64,000 nt of DNA from Deinandra increscens subsp. villosa (GCA_039602395.1 JBCNJP010000003.1:22489896-22553895), one strand, 5' to 3'. Shown: positions 41,473 to 53,281, numbered from the stretch's first letter. Notes: generated by a model not told the origin, from the letters alone. A program made the numbers and translations.

Positions 41473-42942
41473 TCAGTCTGTGAAGCAGATCATTTTCAGA
41501 CCTTCCACACACATTTCAAATTTAGCTCGGTCAAGGGCTTTAGTGAACATGTCAGACACATTTTGATCAGTGTTTACCCTTTCCATCCGAATTAAGTTTC
41601 TCTCCACACAATCCCGAATGAAGTGGATTTTAATATCAATGTGCTTGGTTTTAGAGAACATTACCGGATTCTTCACGATTTGCACAGCAGCTGTGTTATC
41701 ACAGAAAATTGGAGTACGATCAAAGTTCATACCGTAATCAGAGAGTTGATTTTGAATCCAAACCACTTGAGAACAGCAAGCGGATGCTGCTACATACTCT
41801 GCCTCTGCGGTAGAAGTGGAGACAGTCTGCTGCTTTTTGCACTGCCAAGAGATTAATCTGTCACCAAGAAATTGGCATCCGGCTGAGGTAGATTTCTGAT
41901 CAAGAGCCATACCACCATAATTGCTGTCACAAAATGCAAACAGATCAAAATTGGAATCTTTTGGATACCAAAGTCCAAGCCGAGGCTTGCCCTTTAAGTA
42001 TCTAAAGATTCGTTTAACAGCAGAAAGATGAGAAAATTTAGGTTTGGACTGATATCGTGCGCACTGACACACAACAAACATGATATCAGGCCGACTTGCC
42101 GTAAGATACATAAGTGACCCGATCATAGAGCGATACAGGTGCTCACTGACATCTTCCCCATCTTCGTCTGGAAGCAATCCAGGCCTGGAGGCCATTGGAG
42201 TAGCAATGGATTTGCAATCCTTCATGTCGTACTTCTCAAGAATTTCATCAACATACTTCCCTTGGTGGATAAGGACCCCATTCTCATCTTGCTTCACTTG
42301 CAATGCCAAAAAGAAATTCATCTCACCCTGTGCACTCATTTCAAACTTCTTTTTCATTACTTCTTCGAATTCTGTACACAGGTCTTCATTTGTTGCTCCG
42401 AAGATAATGTCATCGACATAGACCTGTACCATAATGAAATCATCGCCAACGCGCCTTCTGAACAAAGTCTGATCAATCACACCCCTTGTATATCCATTCT
42501 CTACCAAATGCTTTGTCAATGTATCATACCACGACCTGGGTGCCTGATGTAAGCCATAAAGAGCTCTGTCCAACCGATATACATGATCTGGATGTTTGTC
42601 ATCAACAAACCCTGGAGGTTGAGCCACATACACTTCGTCCTCCATCTCTGCATACAAGAATGTTGTCTTTACGTCCATTTGACGCACTGTGAAATTCAAG
42701 TACGATGCCACAGCCAGAAAGATTCTAATGGCCTCAAGACGCGCTACAGGAGCATACACCTCATCATAATCAATACCTTCAACCTGCCGGTATCCTTGAA
42801 CTATGAGCCTTGCCTTATTTCTAACAATTACCCCTGAATCATCCTTTTTATTCTTGTACAACCATCGAGTGGGGATAACTTTCTTCTCAGAGGTATTTTT
42901 TCGGTCAGGCGTTAACCTTTCTTCAAGAACGAATTTCTGCAC
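41473..42942 (-). CDS. SIRE-like copia reverse transcriptase and RNase H (N-terminally truncated pol)
   Basis: 489 residues without a stop. RT: KKVIPTRWLYKNKKDDSG, NKARLIVQGYRQVEGIDYDE, QMDVKTTFLYAEMEDEVYV, RALYGLHQAPRSWYDTL and the YVDDIIFG active site (about residue 175). Downstream come FFLALQVKQ, GSLMYLTASRPDI and the RNase H residues FCDSNYGG, STAEAEYVAAS and CDNTAAV, ending DMFTKALDRAKFE. Integrase and everything upstream are deleted; the first 15 or so residues are junction sequence, so the displayed Met need not be a natural start. The domain looks intact and may still be translated, but without gag and integrase the element is not autonomous. Confidence 0.85.
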   Translation of the reverse strand: MQKFVLEERLTPDRKNTSEKKVIPTRWLYKNKKDDSGVIVRNKARLIVQGYRQVEGIDYDEVYAPVARLEAIRIFLAVASYLNFTVRQMDVKTTFLYAEMEDEVYVAQPPGFVDDKHPDHVYRLDRALYGLHQAPRSWYDTLTKHLVENGYTRGVIDQTLFRRRVGDDFIMVQVYVDDIIFGATNEDLCTEFEEVMKKKFEMSAQGEMNFFLALQVKQDENGVLIHQGKYVDEILEKYDMKDCKSIATPMASRPGLLPDEDGEDVSEHLYRSMIGSLMYLTASRPDIMFVVCQCARYQSKPKFSHLSAVKRIFRYLKGKPRLGLWYPKDSNFDLFAFCDSNYGGMALDQKSTSAGCQFLGDRLISWQCKKQQTVSTSTAEAEYVAASACCSQVVWIQNQLSDYGMNFDRTPIFCDNTAAVQIVKNPVMFSKTKHIDIKIHFIRDCVERNLIRMERVNTDQNVSDMFTKALDRAKFEMCVEGLKMICFTD

Positions 42943-43096
42943 ACAAACTCAGCAAGTTAGTCACGAAAAATTGTATACTCAGTTCCTCCTTATGATCGAG
43001 AACCACTCGTTTTTAGCGCAACACCTGTCAACCTTCAACAACACGGTTAGAACAACTTGACACGATATCGTGCGAGCCACGAAACTCACGTTTCTT
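42943..43096 (-). other. Leader between primer-binding site and truncated pol
   Basis: Only about 150 bp separate the primer-binding site from the pol fragment, where a full SIRE element would have gag, protease and integrase. No coding similarity seen. Confidence 0.5.
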
Positions 43097-43109
43097 GGCT
43101 CTGATACCA
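43097..43109 (-). promoter_or_regulatory. Primer-binding site of the SIRE-like element
   Basis: Reverse complement TGGTATCAGAGCC, the usual initiator-Met tRNA complement, two bases inside the 5' LTR. Confidence 0.85.
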
Positions 43110-43111
43110 AT

Positions 43112-43503
43112 TGTAAGTCCCAAATCCTCAGAACGTTACACGATATCAAACACTGAACCGTACGGAATCCGGTTTAGTTTGTGTCAAGTAGAAGAAAACG
43201 ATAAAGTAATATGAATCAAACAAACAATGATGATCAAAACACTTACTATTCAAGTCGATTGTTGAATGATTACAATGAAGTCACAATATCGAATTTCTCC
43301 TAAACCGTAGCCTCCCTAATCTCCTTTTGCGATCATCACCTTAATCACCTAGAGTGATTAGGTTTATATACTAGTTACCAAAATACTCCTAGAATTCGGT
43401 CCAAGCCCTAACCGGTTACACCCTTAGCCCATTCAAAAGCCCAACAAACTATATTAACAAACTAAGCCTAATGTACAAGCCTTCTACAAAATAGATCCTT
43501 ACA
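43112..43503 (-). repeat. 5' LTR of the SIRE-like element
   Basis: 392 bp, 389 identical to the 3' LTR. Followed outside by GATCT. Confidence 0.93.
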
Positions 43504-43508
43504 GATCT

Positions 43509-46042
43509 TGTCCAACATTTTTAGATATTCATTCATGAATCACTGTCACTGTTGTACCCCCATTGACGAATTGCATGTACACTTTTATAAAGGTGTGAAA
43601 CCAAAATTTTCTCTTCCATCACATCTTTATTGAAAATGTTCAATTTTTTTTCTCTGTATCTTTAGCTATTCGTTGAAATAGTAGCCGTTTCATAAAAAAA
43701 CACAAGCAATCTTAAATAACACTGTTGTATACGGCTTCACGATCTCACATAACTAGGACTCGATTGTCGATTTCCTTTACGTGGACCTGAACTTTCGGCC
43801 TCAACATAATGAGTCACCCACCGATTGTATCCGCCTCTCACCCACTAAGACAATGAAGATGACGATGAAGCTGAAATTTTCATAAACTTTTTTTATTTGG
43901 ATGATGAAGATAAATAAATATATTAGATTTGACAATGAAGACTGAAGATGAAAGTATTTATGAGTTTAATTAAATAAATTTAATTATTTTTTTAAAGTGG
44001 ACGGTAGACAAATATCGGAGTCACTGCAAAAACATTCCATAATCATAAAAGTATACAGATGCCACGAAATAACAATTACTAGTTTTTAAAATAAACTGAC
44101 GATATAAAATTACTAAATTAGTAAGTTGTGTCTATAGTGATTAATACTTATGTTAAATTTTAATTTGTATTGATCAAATGTTTAATCGGATTTTAATGAA
44201 ATTGGAATCGAAATCTATTTTATTAATATGTTTTATTTTTAAAAGTGAATAGAACGGAATAAAAGTTCCATTTTTAATGTCTTGTTTGAGAAATAAATTA
44301 AATTTGATTTAATTCCATCAATTTTTTTTTCATTTATTAGATTTCACTTTCCTCTAATATTGAGAAATAATTCAATAAAAAAGAATTAGAAGTGTACCAC
44401 CACATGACGCATATCGACTATCCCACCACAGGTCACCACCACAACCCGCATCCACATGCACCTAAAGAATCGACGCACCCAAGCTACCAGACCCAACAAG
44501 ATTGGCTCAATCAATTTGGTGGCCCCAAATGAACTAAAATTATGGGGCCTCTCTTGGCTTCTCCAAATATCACGTCATGGTTAATAATAAACCCTAGTCT
44601 TTTATATACGGTTTTGGAATTAGGAAAAATAATCTAGAAAGTTTATGATTGGCGGAGTTTAATTTTCTTTAATAACTCTTTTTTCTAAACTTATGGATCT
44701 ATCAAGGTTTGCAGTTTCATTTATACTTAGAGGTTCATCTAAGTTTCAAGGTTAATCACAATTTTTGTTGTTCCAAAATTTAGTAATGATCCCTTAGTGA
44801 TTTGTTTAAAGCATTTTTTTAGTTTCTTTTTGTTGTTTTGGAGACACCAGATACATATTTTCGAGTTTGCTGCTTGAAATCTTCGTGTGTTCCTTTGCGA
44901 TTTATGTTTTGTTCCTCTGTTGAAGGTTGTGTTAATCTGATTTACGGTTTCATGAGCAAGTATTCGATTTAGGTTATTTTGTTTACATCTGTAATGTTAA
45001 TTGTTTTCACATCATTTGGTATTATTGTTATTGGATTGATTTGTCTGATTTTCTGATTATAAATATTGTTATATCATATATCTGATGAAGATCATCCAAT
45101 GTATTATAAACTGTTTGAAAAGTTAACAATCCGTATATGCATACGTGTTTGTATTGTATGTTGTGCAGATTTCATTTAGGATATATTTAAAGTTACTTTA
45201 TGATCCAAATGTTTGAACATAATACGTGTTTGAAAAGTCGTAACATTTTCATAGTAACAACGTTTTGATCGTTCATACAATGTATTCTTTTAGTCCATTG
45301 CTATTCTAGTCTTTTAGTTTGATTGTTTCTATTACTGTATTTTACGTGATTACAACTTACAAATGTAATGATGCCAATGGTTGATTATTTGAGACACTTG
45401 GAACTTTGAATGTTCAAAATGAAGCTATAGCTTGATGTTGGTGTCTGTCATTGTGTGTGTACTAATTTCTTGCATGCCAATTGTTCATCCAAATGTTGTT
45501 CACTTTTCTGCCTTTTCCTTTGTTTGTTTTTGATTTTTTTTAAATTTTTTTACAGGTTGTCTCATTTGTCCCTATTGAATGGTGATTTAAGGTTGTCTCT
45601 TTTGTCTCTTTGGTTTCAAACCATGTAAATGAAGCTATAGATTGGTTAATCGAATGAGTTGGATCTTAGAATGTGCGAAGTTTGTACATCAAGCATTTCA
45701 ATCATAATAGTTTTACATGCAACAACAGTTCTGAGGCTATAGATTGAGTTTTAGAAAGATTTGGATATTAGAATGTGTTAAATGTGCACTCTACATTTTA
45801 ATCATAATTTGTACTCTTGCTATAACATTGCACTCTTTCATCTAATATCCAAGCACAAGGTTTCACAAATTTTTACAAAATACTATTATATTTGAGAAAA
45901 AATTAAAATAGAATGGATTTTGAGAGCTGTGATTGTTCAATTATTAGGATACCAGAAATTGTTGGTGAAATAGAATGCATTTTATATTAACATTCTTTGT
46001 GTTTTTAGTGGTTATACTTTCTGTGTACTTTGTGTTTTTATT
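43509..46042. other. Unassigned AT-rich intergenic DNA
   Basis: No protein domain, terminal repeat or long ORF. A stretch from about 44590 has the T-rich, intron-like look of old gene sequence. Nothing further supported. Confidence 0.4.
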
Positions 46043-46047
46043 GATTG

Positions 46048-46392
46048 TGTAAAACCACTGATGGATCTTACTACTGCTAAATTCGGTCATTAGAAGAACA
46101 AGAACGTAAACAAAGCTTGACTTTATTGATTCACTTAGAGAATACAATGTAGAGAGAGAAACACTGAAGAACACACAGAGTTAAGAGTATGGAAATGACA
46201 GAAGTTCTGAACTCTCTCTAACACGAACTATTTATACTTACCATTAACTGCAGCGTACCAACCCACGTACCAACTGGTACGACGAACCATATGGTACGCC
46301 CCCAATGGTATGTTGACTATTTGACTCACAAACTTGCTTTAGTCTAGATACAATACACGAGACACACGGTAGCATAGGAATATGCTCTAACA
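46048..46392 (-). repeat. Solo LTR with perfect GATTG target duplication
   Basis: 345 bp; on the minus strand TGTTAGAGCATATTCC...GTGGTTTTACA, with TATAAATAG inside. GATTG lies at 46043-46047 and 46393-46397. It contains GCGTACCA and TGGTACGC motifs (46250-46305). A related LTR with primer-binding site is at 50928-51288. Confidence 0.88.
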
Positions 46393-46638
46393 GATTGCAA
46401 GAAAACATAAATCATGTTTGGTGTTGGCATTGACTTTGTTGATCAGGTAGTTGGTTTTTTCTTCTTTTCATCCAAAAAATATTACAAACTTATGGTCTAA
46501 ATGTGCTTCTATTTGGACAACAAAAAATTACCCTTTATGATCCAAATTCATTTTATCCATTTCTTGACACATTCAACAAGCACATTTTAGTTTAATTTTT
46601 TGAACTTTTGAAGTTTAAATATTAATTATGGTGTTATA
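46393..46638. repeat. Flanking segment duplicated at 51289-51533
   Basis: The DNA right of the solo LTR is the same as the DNA right of the LTR at 50928-51288, ending at GGTGTTATAG in both. The LTR plus flank was therefore duplicated as a unit. Confidence 0.82.
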
Positions 46639-48614
46639 GTATTTTTGGTAAATCCGATAAAATATTAAAAGCCATATATATTTCTACTTATAATAGTTTT
46701 TAACTAATTAACATTAATCAAACGCCTAAATTATCAATGAATTTAAGTAAAAATAATTTAAATTTCAAAACTCATTGACGAATTATCTTTTTTACCCAAT
46801 TAATTTAGGAAATTTCAAATCAAATTAATTGATTTTGCGATTCCTAAATCATAGTAACTAATTAAGCCCCGAATAGCCTAAAATTAAGGAATTTCAAACT
46901 TAAATAATTATTTTTAACGTTGGTACTTAAAACGTCAAACTATTCTCTAAAATGTTAATTTTAAAGACACAACTGCTAAGGATTTCTAAATGCTGTAAAG
47001 GTATATTATTACTATTTTAATATGTGTTTTTTTTTATATTAACCTTTTCCAACTGATTTGGAAACAAGATGTTGTGTTTAGAGTTTTGTGAAATTACATT
47101 TTTGTTTTCAATCCACAAGAATGTTTATAAAAGTAAGTTTTTGTCAAGGCAAGATTTTTCTTTATTTGTTAGTTAAAGATTGATTTTCACAACTCTATTG
47201 AAGTACTGAAAAAAGGTCTGTGATTTGGCAGTGGTGCATGGAGTTCGCGTCTGCTAAGCCTAAACGAATGGTATATGAGGTTGGTTATCAGGTTAGGGAA
47301 TGTATACTTCAGCTTTAAATGATTTCATCTTCATGTTATTTGAATCTTTTCAAGTGGGTTTCTTTTAATGATTTCATAAATTAGGTGGTTAAGGCTAATA
47401 AAAAACAACAACGATCTTTCAAAAGATGGACAAAGAGGGATATGGTCTCTAAGTATCGAGGTTTGTTTATCAGGAATTGTCTAAATGAAGCCTATAAGTA
47501 CATTTTTAAGAGTAACTATTTTTTTTTAATCATTCTATATCCAAGATTATAGTTTTGAAGGTCTGTCAACTATTTTACCATTTTAATTTGTTAACAAACC
47601 TAATCAATCTACAGTGAAAGAATCTAAACCAAATTAAAGAATAAATTTTTGTGGTTAGTACCAACGAACCAATCAAGTTACTTGAAGGTTATCAAACAAG
47701 AAAGGCGGAATCAGACTTGTTTGTGTTTGAGTAAAAGATTTTTTAATCGGTAAAGGTAACTAATAAACAAGAAGTAAAGTAGTTGAACACAAGAAATAAA
47801 TTCCAATCACTACAATATTATTACTTCTCCAATGTTTACATCCAAGATTATAGTTTTGAAGGTGTGTCAACTATTTTACCATTCTAATTTGTTAACAAAC
47901 CTAACCAATCTACAGTGAAAGAATCTAAACCAAATTAAAGAATAAATTTTCTTTGGTCAAATAATTTTTGCTTCAAAATATGTTATAATTATAATTATTA
48001 AATTAAGAAAAATCTAGTTTTAAAGTTATAGGAGTATGTACAGTGAGTTCATAATTTGTCTTCCTAACATCGCAAACATCATTTACACACACACACACAA
48101 AAAAAAACCACTTTGTTCTCAACTCCTTTTAAACTTTATGAGTTGTTTACACTAGGTTTCTATTAGTTGTAACTTTAATTGCACCAAAACCAACTCCGAC
48201 TCCAATAACATTTATCCTAATAGCAAGTCCGTTGTGCACCGTTAAAAGGTAGTTTATATATGTTTTTTAATCTTTTCTATTCAAGTCATATTAGATTGGA
48301 GTATACTGGTTTCTTTCAATAGCTTTTGCTTTGATGCACGAAATAAATATTACTTGAATTTCGCACATTTTGTGTTCAAAGAGTACTGTTTGCTGATATT
48401 TGCATTATCAGTAACAAAAAAATATGAAGCAGAAATCAAAGTTATTTTTTTATTATGTTGTTTTGTTTTATTTTATAGAACCGCTTTTTCGCTTCAGATA
48501 TCTCAATTGTCGTTGTCGTTGTTGGGTAATTAAAGTTCAATAGATGAATAGATAGTAATCTTGAATACTTAGTAGGTTAGGTTATTTTCTTTACGTAATT
48601 TTCTAAATTATCTC
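46639..48614. other. AT-rich region with local repeats and exon-like scraps
   Basis: A 109-bp direct repeat (47541-47649 and 47842-47950; CCAAGATTATAGTTTTGAAG start), an (AC)7-8 run near 48085, and two exon-like pieces. One begins after TTTGGCAG near 47232 (frame MEFASAKPKRMVYEVGYQ); the other follows AAATTAG near 47385 (VVKANKKQQRSFKRWTKRD). No gene identified. Confidence 0.4.
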
Positions 48615-49208
48615 TGTAGAAACCGGGGTCGGTGAGCCAAGCCAAACCCCGATGGCACAGCGGAAGCGGATCGGTGACTTTGTGAGCTTCGTCTTTGTAG
48701 AACAAATATGAACACCCGGAAGAACATTACGAACCGGATCTTCTACTTGGGTGTTTGAGATGTGATGATGATGATGAGGATAAAATATAGAAGTAGTGAT
48801 GAACAAGATAAATAGATAATCAAAGATGATGTTGAATGATTACAAGTTTACCTACACCACTCATGCTAGGTTCATGAACAAGTGTTTATGAACCCACACA
48901 ACTTCAAAGATTCATGTTCTCTCTCTCACTCACGCATACATACATCAAGCTAGTCTTTCACATGAGAATGACTTACATATATACTAACCAACTAAGACAA
49001 AAGGGCAATCTAGTAAATAACACAACTAGTCTAGTGACAAAATAAATAATGTTACAATAAATAATAAAGTCACTAATGCCATGTCTTCGGTTAATGAGAG
49101 TCTCGAGTCATGAACTTCACCGTGTTGTGCGAACGGTCAAACGGTAAGTGGTACGTTGAGTTTCATCTAACCAAATCTCGAACTCGTCGAACTCGGAAAT
49201 TCCCAACA
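48615..49208 (-). repeat. Solo LTR with perfect ATCTC target duplication
   Basis: 594 bp; on the minus strand TGTTGGGAATTTCCG...CCGGTTTCTACA. ATCTC flanks it at 48610-48614 and 49209-49213. No internal element sequence adjoins it. Confidence 0.85.
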
Positions 49209-49223
49209 ATCTCCAAGATTCAG

Positions 49224-49425
49224 GTCTGAACACCTTATAGCTGGCAAAAGCTTTAGTGAAATCGTATGATGTTTTAGTGTAATAATTTGTTATAACTGGC
49301 AAAAGCTTTATTGAAATGGTCAGAACACCTTATAGATGGCAAAAACTTCAGTGAAATTGTTATTAGGAAGGTGTGAAATGGTCAGAACACCTTATAGCTG
49401 GCAAAGACTTTAGTGAAATTGTTTT
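49224..49425 (+). repeat. Imperfect tandem repeat, about 65-bp unit
   Basis: Three to four units share CAGAACACCTTATAGCTGGC, then AAAGCTTTAGTGAAAT. It begins just right of the solo LTR. Confidence 0.7.
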
Positions 49426-49850
49426 TAGGAAACCATTATATTGTGAACGAATGATTTTATAATCAATTGAGGTGTTGCATATGCTCCGTTAGGTTTGATT
49501 ACAAAATGATTTCTTTGGTTTCGTTGTGATTTCTTAAGTTTTGTTATATATTTGACATTATTGATTTCATGACAATTTTCTGCAGATGTACAACGGACAA
49601 CATGAAATAGACTAATGAACAAAGAAAAATCCAGTGAACAGAAAAATGTCGATTAGTAAAAATAAACATGATTGACTTTAATTTTAAATTAAAGTAATGG
49701 TGTTTAATAGTTTGGAAATAAACTTTTAAGTGCATTTAAGAATGAAGTTTAAAATAATTAATTTTGTAGTTCAATGACAAATTTATCTATTTAAATTACT
49801 TTTAAGTGCATTTAAGAGCAGTGTATTTAGGGTGTATTTAGTGTGTAATA

Positions 49851-50036
49851 TTTTTTTTTGAACGGCGAATGGCATTAAAAACACGACACTCTAGCAAGAC
49901 ACTAGAGGCCGGAAAAAAACAAAAGCATTACAAAGCAAAAGAGTACAAATCCTTCCAACAAAAAGATCGGTCATTACAACGGTTAGCATACCATTAAAAA
50001 CTCCAACTTTTGTTCTCCAACAAAACCCGGTGAACT
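49851..50036 (-). mobile_element. LINE 3' end fragment
   Basis: A T run (49851-49859) followed by GAACGGCGAATGGCATTAAA and CACTAGAGGCCGG is, in reverse, a poly(A)-ended L1-type 3' UTR. 5'-truncated; no coding part left. Confidence 0.55.
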
Positions 50037-50215
50037 GAAAATAAATATAATATTTAAATAATATTTATGAAATGTTAATATTATAAATCCTTATGATAAA
50101 TGTTTAAAAATTACTAATTAGTAATTAATTGTTAACTTATAATTGACAATTACCTCCCGTAACTCTTAACGGTTCTCAAGTTACATCAGTTTTAGTGAAG
50201 ACCACTTTTCTTCCA

Positions 50216-50510
50216 GCGTACCAAGCCGTTGACTTCCGTACCAATGAGAGTCAACGTACCACCAGCGGACCAAACAAGTCAGCGTACCAAAACCTGGACC
50301 AGAAATATCTGCGTACCACCAACCTCAGCATACCAAACACTTAGCGTACCAACTTAAGCAGCGTACCAATTTGGTATGGCGTAACTGCCAGCGTACCAAA
50401 AAAATAACCGTCGCGTACCAACTTGAAGATTGCCTAGCGTACCAAAAACCCGCATACCAGAATCTTTGAAGATTGCCTTGCGTACCACAGAGCGTACCAA
50501 AGGCGTACCA
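50216..50510. repeat. Dense cluster of GCGTACCA motifs
   Basis: Eleven exact GCGTACCA, two more GTACCA and four near matches in 295 bp, at irregular spacing of about 12-40 bp, all in the same orientation. It lies in what should be the leader of the LTR element at 50928-51288, whose LTR carries the same motif. Confidence 0.85.
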
Positions 50511-50697
50511 CGATAAATTCAACTGAGTTTTGAGAAACTAGATGATTTGAATTGTAGTTCGCAACAGTAGACTTCGAAAACACTCTATGAATGTTTAGAA
50601 ATCAGTTTTAAGCTCAAAATCACTCAGAATTGGACATAAATGATGAAAAACGAAGAAAACCCAATGTTTCTCACTCTAGAATCAGAAAATTGACTAA

Positions 50698-50886
50698 GGG
50701 CATGTTTGGGAGTGCTTATTAAAATGACTTTTGGCTTTTGGAGGAGGCAAAAAGTCAAAAAATACCCCTCCAAAAGCTAATAAGTCACAACATTGTGGCT
50801 TTTGGGTGCTTTTGGAGGGGCATTTTTAACTTTTTGCCTCCTCCAAAAGCCAAAAGTCATTTTAATAAGCACTCCCAAACATGCCC
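50698..50886. mobile_element. Tourist-like MITE
   Basis: A 189-bp near-palindrome with GGGCATGTTTGGGAGTGCTT ends, terminal inverted repeats of 60 bp or more, and TAA on each side (50695-50697, 50887-50889). The 3-bp TAA duplication and ends fit PIF/Harbinger-derived MITEs. Confidence 0.87.
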
Positions 50887-50912
50887 TAAATCGTAGTAAT
50901 AGAGCAACCAAA

Positions 50913-51288
50913 TGCTTTGATACCACTTGTAAAACCACTGATGGATCTTACTACTACTAAATTCGGTCAATAGAAGAACAAGAACGTAAACAAAGCTTGG
51001 CTTTATTGATTCACTTAGAGAATACAATGTAGAGAGAAACACTCAAGAACACACACAGTTAAGAGTATGGAAATGACAGAAGTTCTGAACTCTCTCTAAC
51101 ACGAACTATTTATACTTACCATTAACTGCAGCGTACCAACCCACGTACCAGTTGGTACGCCCGTACCAACTGGTACGACGGACCATATGGTACGGCCCCA
51201 ATGGTATGTTGACTATTTGACTCACAAACTTGCTATAGTCTAGATACAATACACGAGACACACGGTAGCATAGGAATATGCTCTAACA
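50913..51288 (-). repeat. LTR with primer-binding site and leader remnant
   Basis: LTR 50928-51288 (361 bp) matches the solo LTR at 46048. On its inner side the complement of an initiator-Met site (TGGTATCAAAGCA) occupies 50913-50925. The outer flank AATTG differs by one base from the GATTG of the solo copy. The LTR has an extra GGTACGCCCGTACCA-type segment. Gag and pol are absent. Confidence 0.82.
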
Positions 51289-51533
51289 AATTGCAAGGAA
51301 ACAAAAATCATATTTGGTGTTGGCATTGACTTTGTTGATCAGGTAGTTGGTTTTTCTTCTTTTCATCCAAAAAATATTACAAACTTATGGTCTAAATGTG
51401 CTTCTATTTGGACAACAAAAAATTACCCTTTATGATCCAAATTCAATTTATCCATTTCTTGACACATTCAACAAGCACATTTTAGTTTAATTTTTTGAAT
51501 TTGAAGTTTAAATATTAATTATGGTGTTATAGT

Positions 51534-52719
51534 CAAGGGTGAACGAGCAAGAAGGGTCTGAAGATCTTGATTTTGGATGAAGACGGTCGTCCAACCAATG
51601 TAACAAGAAATATAGTTTATAAATCTATCTTCTCTAATTTGTAATTGTTATTGAATTTTTTTTACTATTATTAAATATTGTTTTACCGATAAGAATATTT
51701 TGGATAGTATATATATATCTATATTTTTTTTAACGTTTTAGGGGTAAGTGGCTAGTTACATATAGTATATTGAAAGCGATTCAAATGTCAAATGTAGACT
51801 CAGCCATGTATGAATAAGCCAATGTATATGTGTAATCAAACCTTGATGACATGTACCATAATCCGAATGCCGTCTATACAGTCAAATTCAGGTTAATGGC
51901 ATGATGAAAATATGTTTCAATCACCCAAATGCCGTCTATACAGTCAAATTTAGGTGGGTTGTCAGCCAATAGATCTATCATTGTTACCGTAGGCTTGGTA
52001 TTGTTAATGATCACACTTGATGAATGATGAGTAAAAGCACAATAGTTTGACATATAGCATGTAAGCACACATAGACATATGATGAAATCGCATTGTTTGT
52101 AAAATGAATAAGGAATTGATATTTGAATATGTATACATGTTACATCTCAAAACTTGAAAACGAAAAGGGATTTTGAGTACTCACCTGAAGCGGCTGAGTG
52201 AGATATGAATATAGTCCAAGTGTTTTGAAGACGACCTATCCGAGTCCTAAATTATATAAAGACACCTTAAGTCTTAGAGATATGGGTCAAATGTCTAAGT
52301 CTCCCACTTAGACTAGTTGAGTCTTGCTTAAAAGTGTTAACCCCTTGACCATTGGTGATCATTGTTTTTTTTTTGTTTAGTGCATCATTTGGAGATTTTG
52401 GACAACTTAAGAGCTGTGACTTTAAGTGCGTTTTTAAAGTATCAAACATTATCTATAAATTACCAAAATTTACAGATTGTTAGTTTGATGTATTCCAAAC
52501 AACTTTCGTTTAATAAGTGTTTTAAGAAAATGCTAGAGAAAGCTGGAAACAGCCTCACAAGACAGAAGGTACAGAAACACGCACTTTTCATGTAGGGACT
52601 GTTGTGAGCTGCTCAGTTTGAATTAGAAGGCAAACTATATATCGTTGGAAAAGCTAACTCAACAAACTTAATCGTGGAGTGTGAGTTTGTTAAATTTGAG
52701 TTAGAAATGACCAAGATAT
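51534..52719. other. Unassigned AT-rich DNA
   Basis: Contains a short direct repeat (GCCGTCTATACAGTCAAATT at about 51870 and 51931). No gene or mobile-element signature recognised. Confidence 0.4.
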
Positions 52720-53219
52720 NNNNNNNNNNNNNNNNNNNNNNNNNNNNNNNNNNNNNNNNNNNNNNNNNNNNNNNNNNNNNNNNNNNNNNNNNNNNNNNNN
52801 NNNNNNNNNNNNNNNNNNNNNNNNNNNNNNNNNNNNNNNNNNNNNNNNNNNNNNNNNNNNNNNNNNNNNNNNNNNNNNNNNNNNNNNNNNNNNNNNNNNN
52901 NNNNNNNNNNNNNNNNNNNNNNNNNNNNNNNNNNNNNNNNNNNNNNNNNNNNNNNNNNNNNNNNNNNNNNNNNNNNNNNNNNNNNNNNNNNNNNNNNNNN
53001 NNNNNNNNNNNNNNNNNNNNNNNNNNNNNNNNNNNNNNNNNNNNNNNNNNNNNNNNNNNNNNNNNNNNNNNNNNNNNNNNNNNNNNNNNNNNNNNNNNNN
53101 NNNNNNNNNNNNNNNNNNNNNNNNNNNNNNNNNNNNNNNNNNNNNNNNNNNNNNNNNNNNNNNNNNNNNNNNNNNNNNNNNNNNNNNNNNNNNNNNNNNN
53201 NNNNNNNNNNNNNNNNNNN
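52720..53219. other. Assembly gap, 500 N
   Basis: Second 500-N placeholder, probably hiding the primer-binding site and 5' LTR of copia family B. Confidence 0.95.
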
Positions 53220-53281
53220 AAATTGATAGTTCATGCCGTCCAAAATCAAGTCTAACTTGGAATGTATTGAACGGAGCACCA

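Larger units (their letters stand above)
36381..43503 (-). mobile_element. Young, internally deleted SIRE-like Ty1/copia element with extra ORF
   Basis: 392-bp LTRs (36381-36772, 43112-43503) differ at 3 positions, all transitions, and perfect GATCT target duplications flank the element (36376-36380, 43504-43508). It has a primer-binding site, a polypurine tract, RT/RNase H (41473-42942) and a long extra ORF (36803-39253). Gag, protease and integrase are missing: the leader runs almost straight into the RT region at about 42930. It must have relied on proteins of a complete relative to move. SIRE lineage is inferred from RT motifs and the extra ORF between pol and the 3' LTR. Confidence 0.9.

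Noticed and set aside
48084..48100. (AC) microsatellite as a functional feature
   Set aside because: Only seven to eight dinucleotides; ordinary background.
50216..50510. CRISPR-like array
   Set aside because: Eight-base motif, irregular spacing, no full-length repeats, plant context.
50325..50522. Minus-strand frame with repeated Trp-Tyr-Ala
   Set aside because: Produced by the GCGTACCA motif; short and without a start context or relatives.
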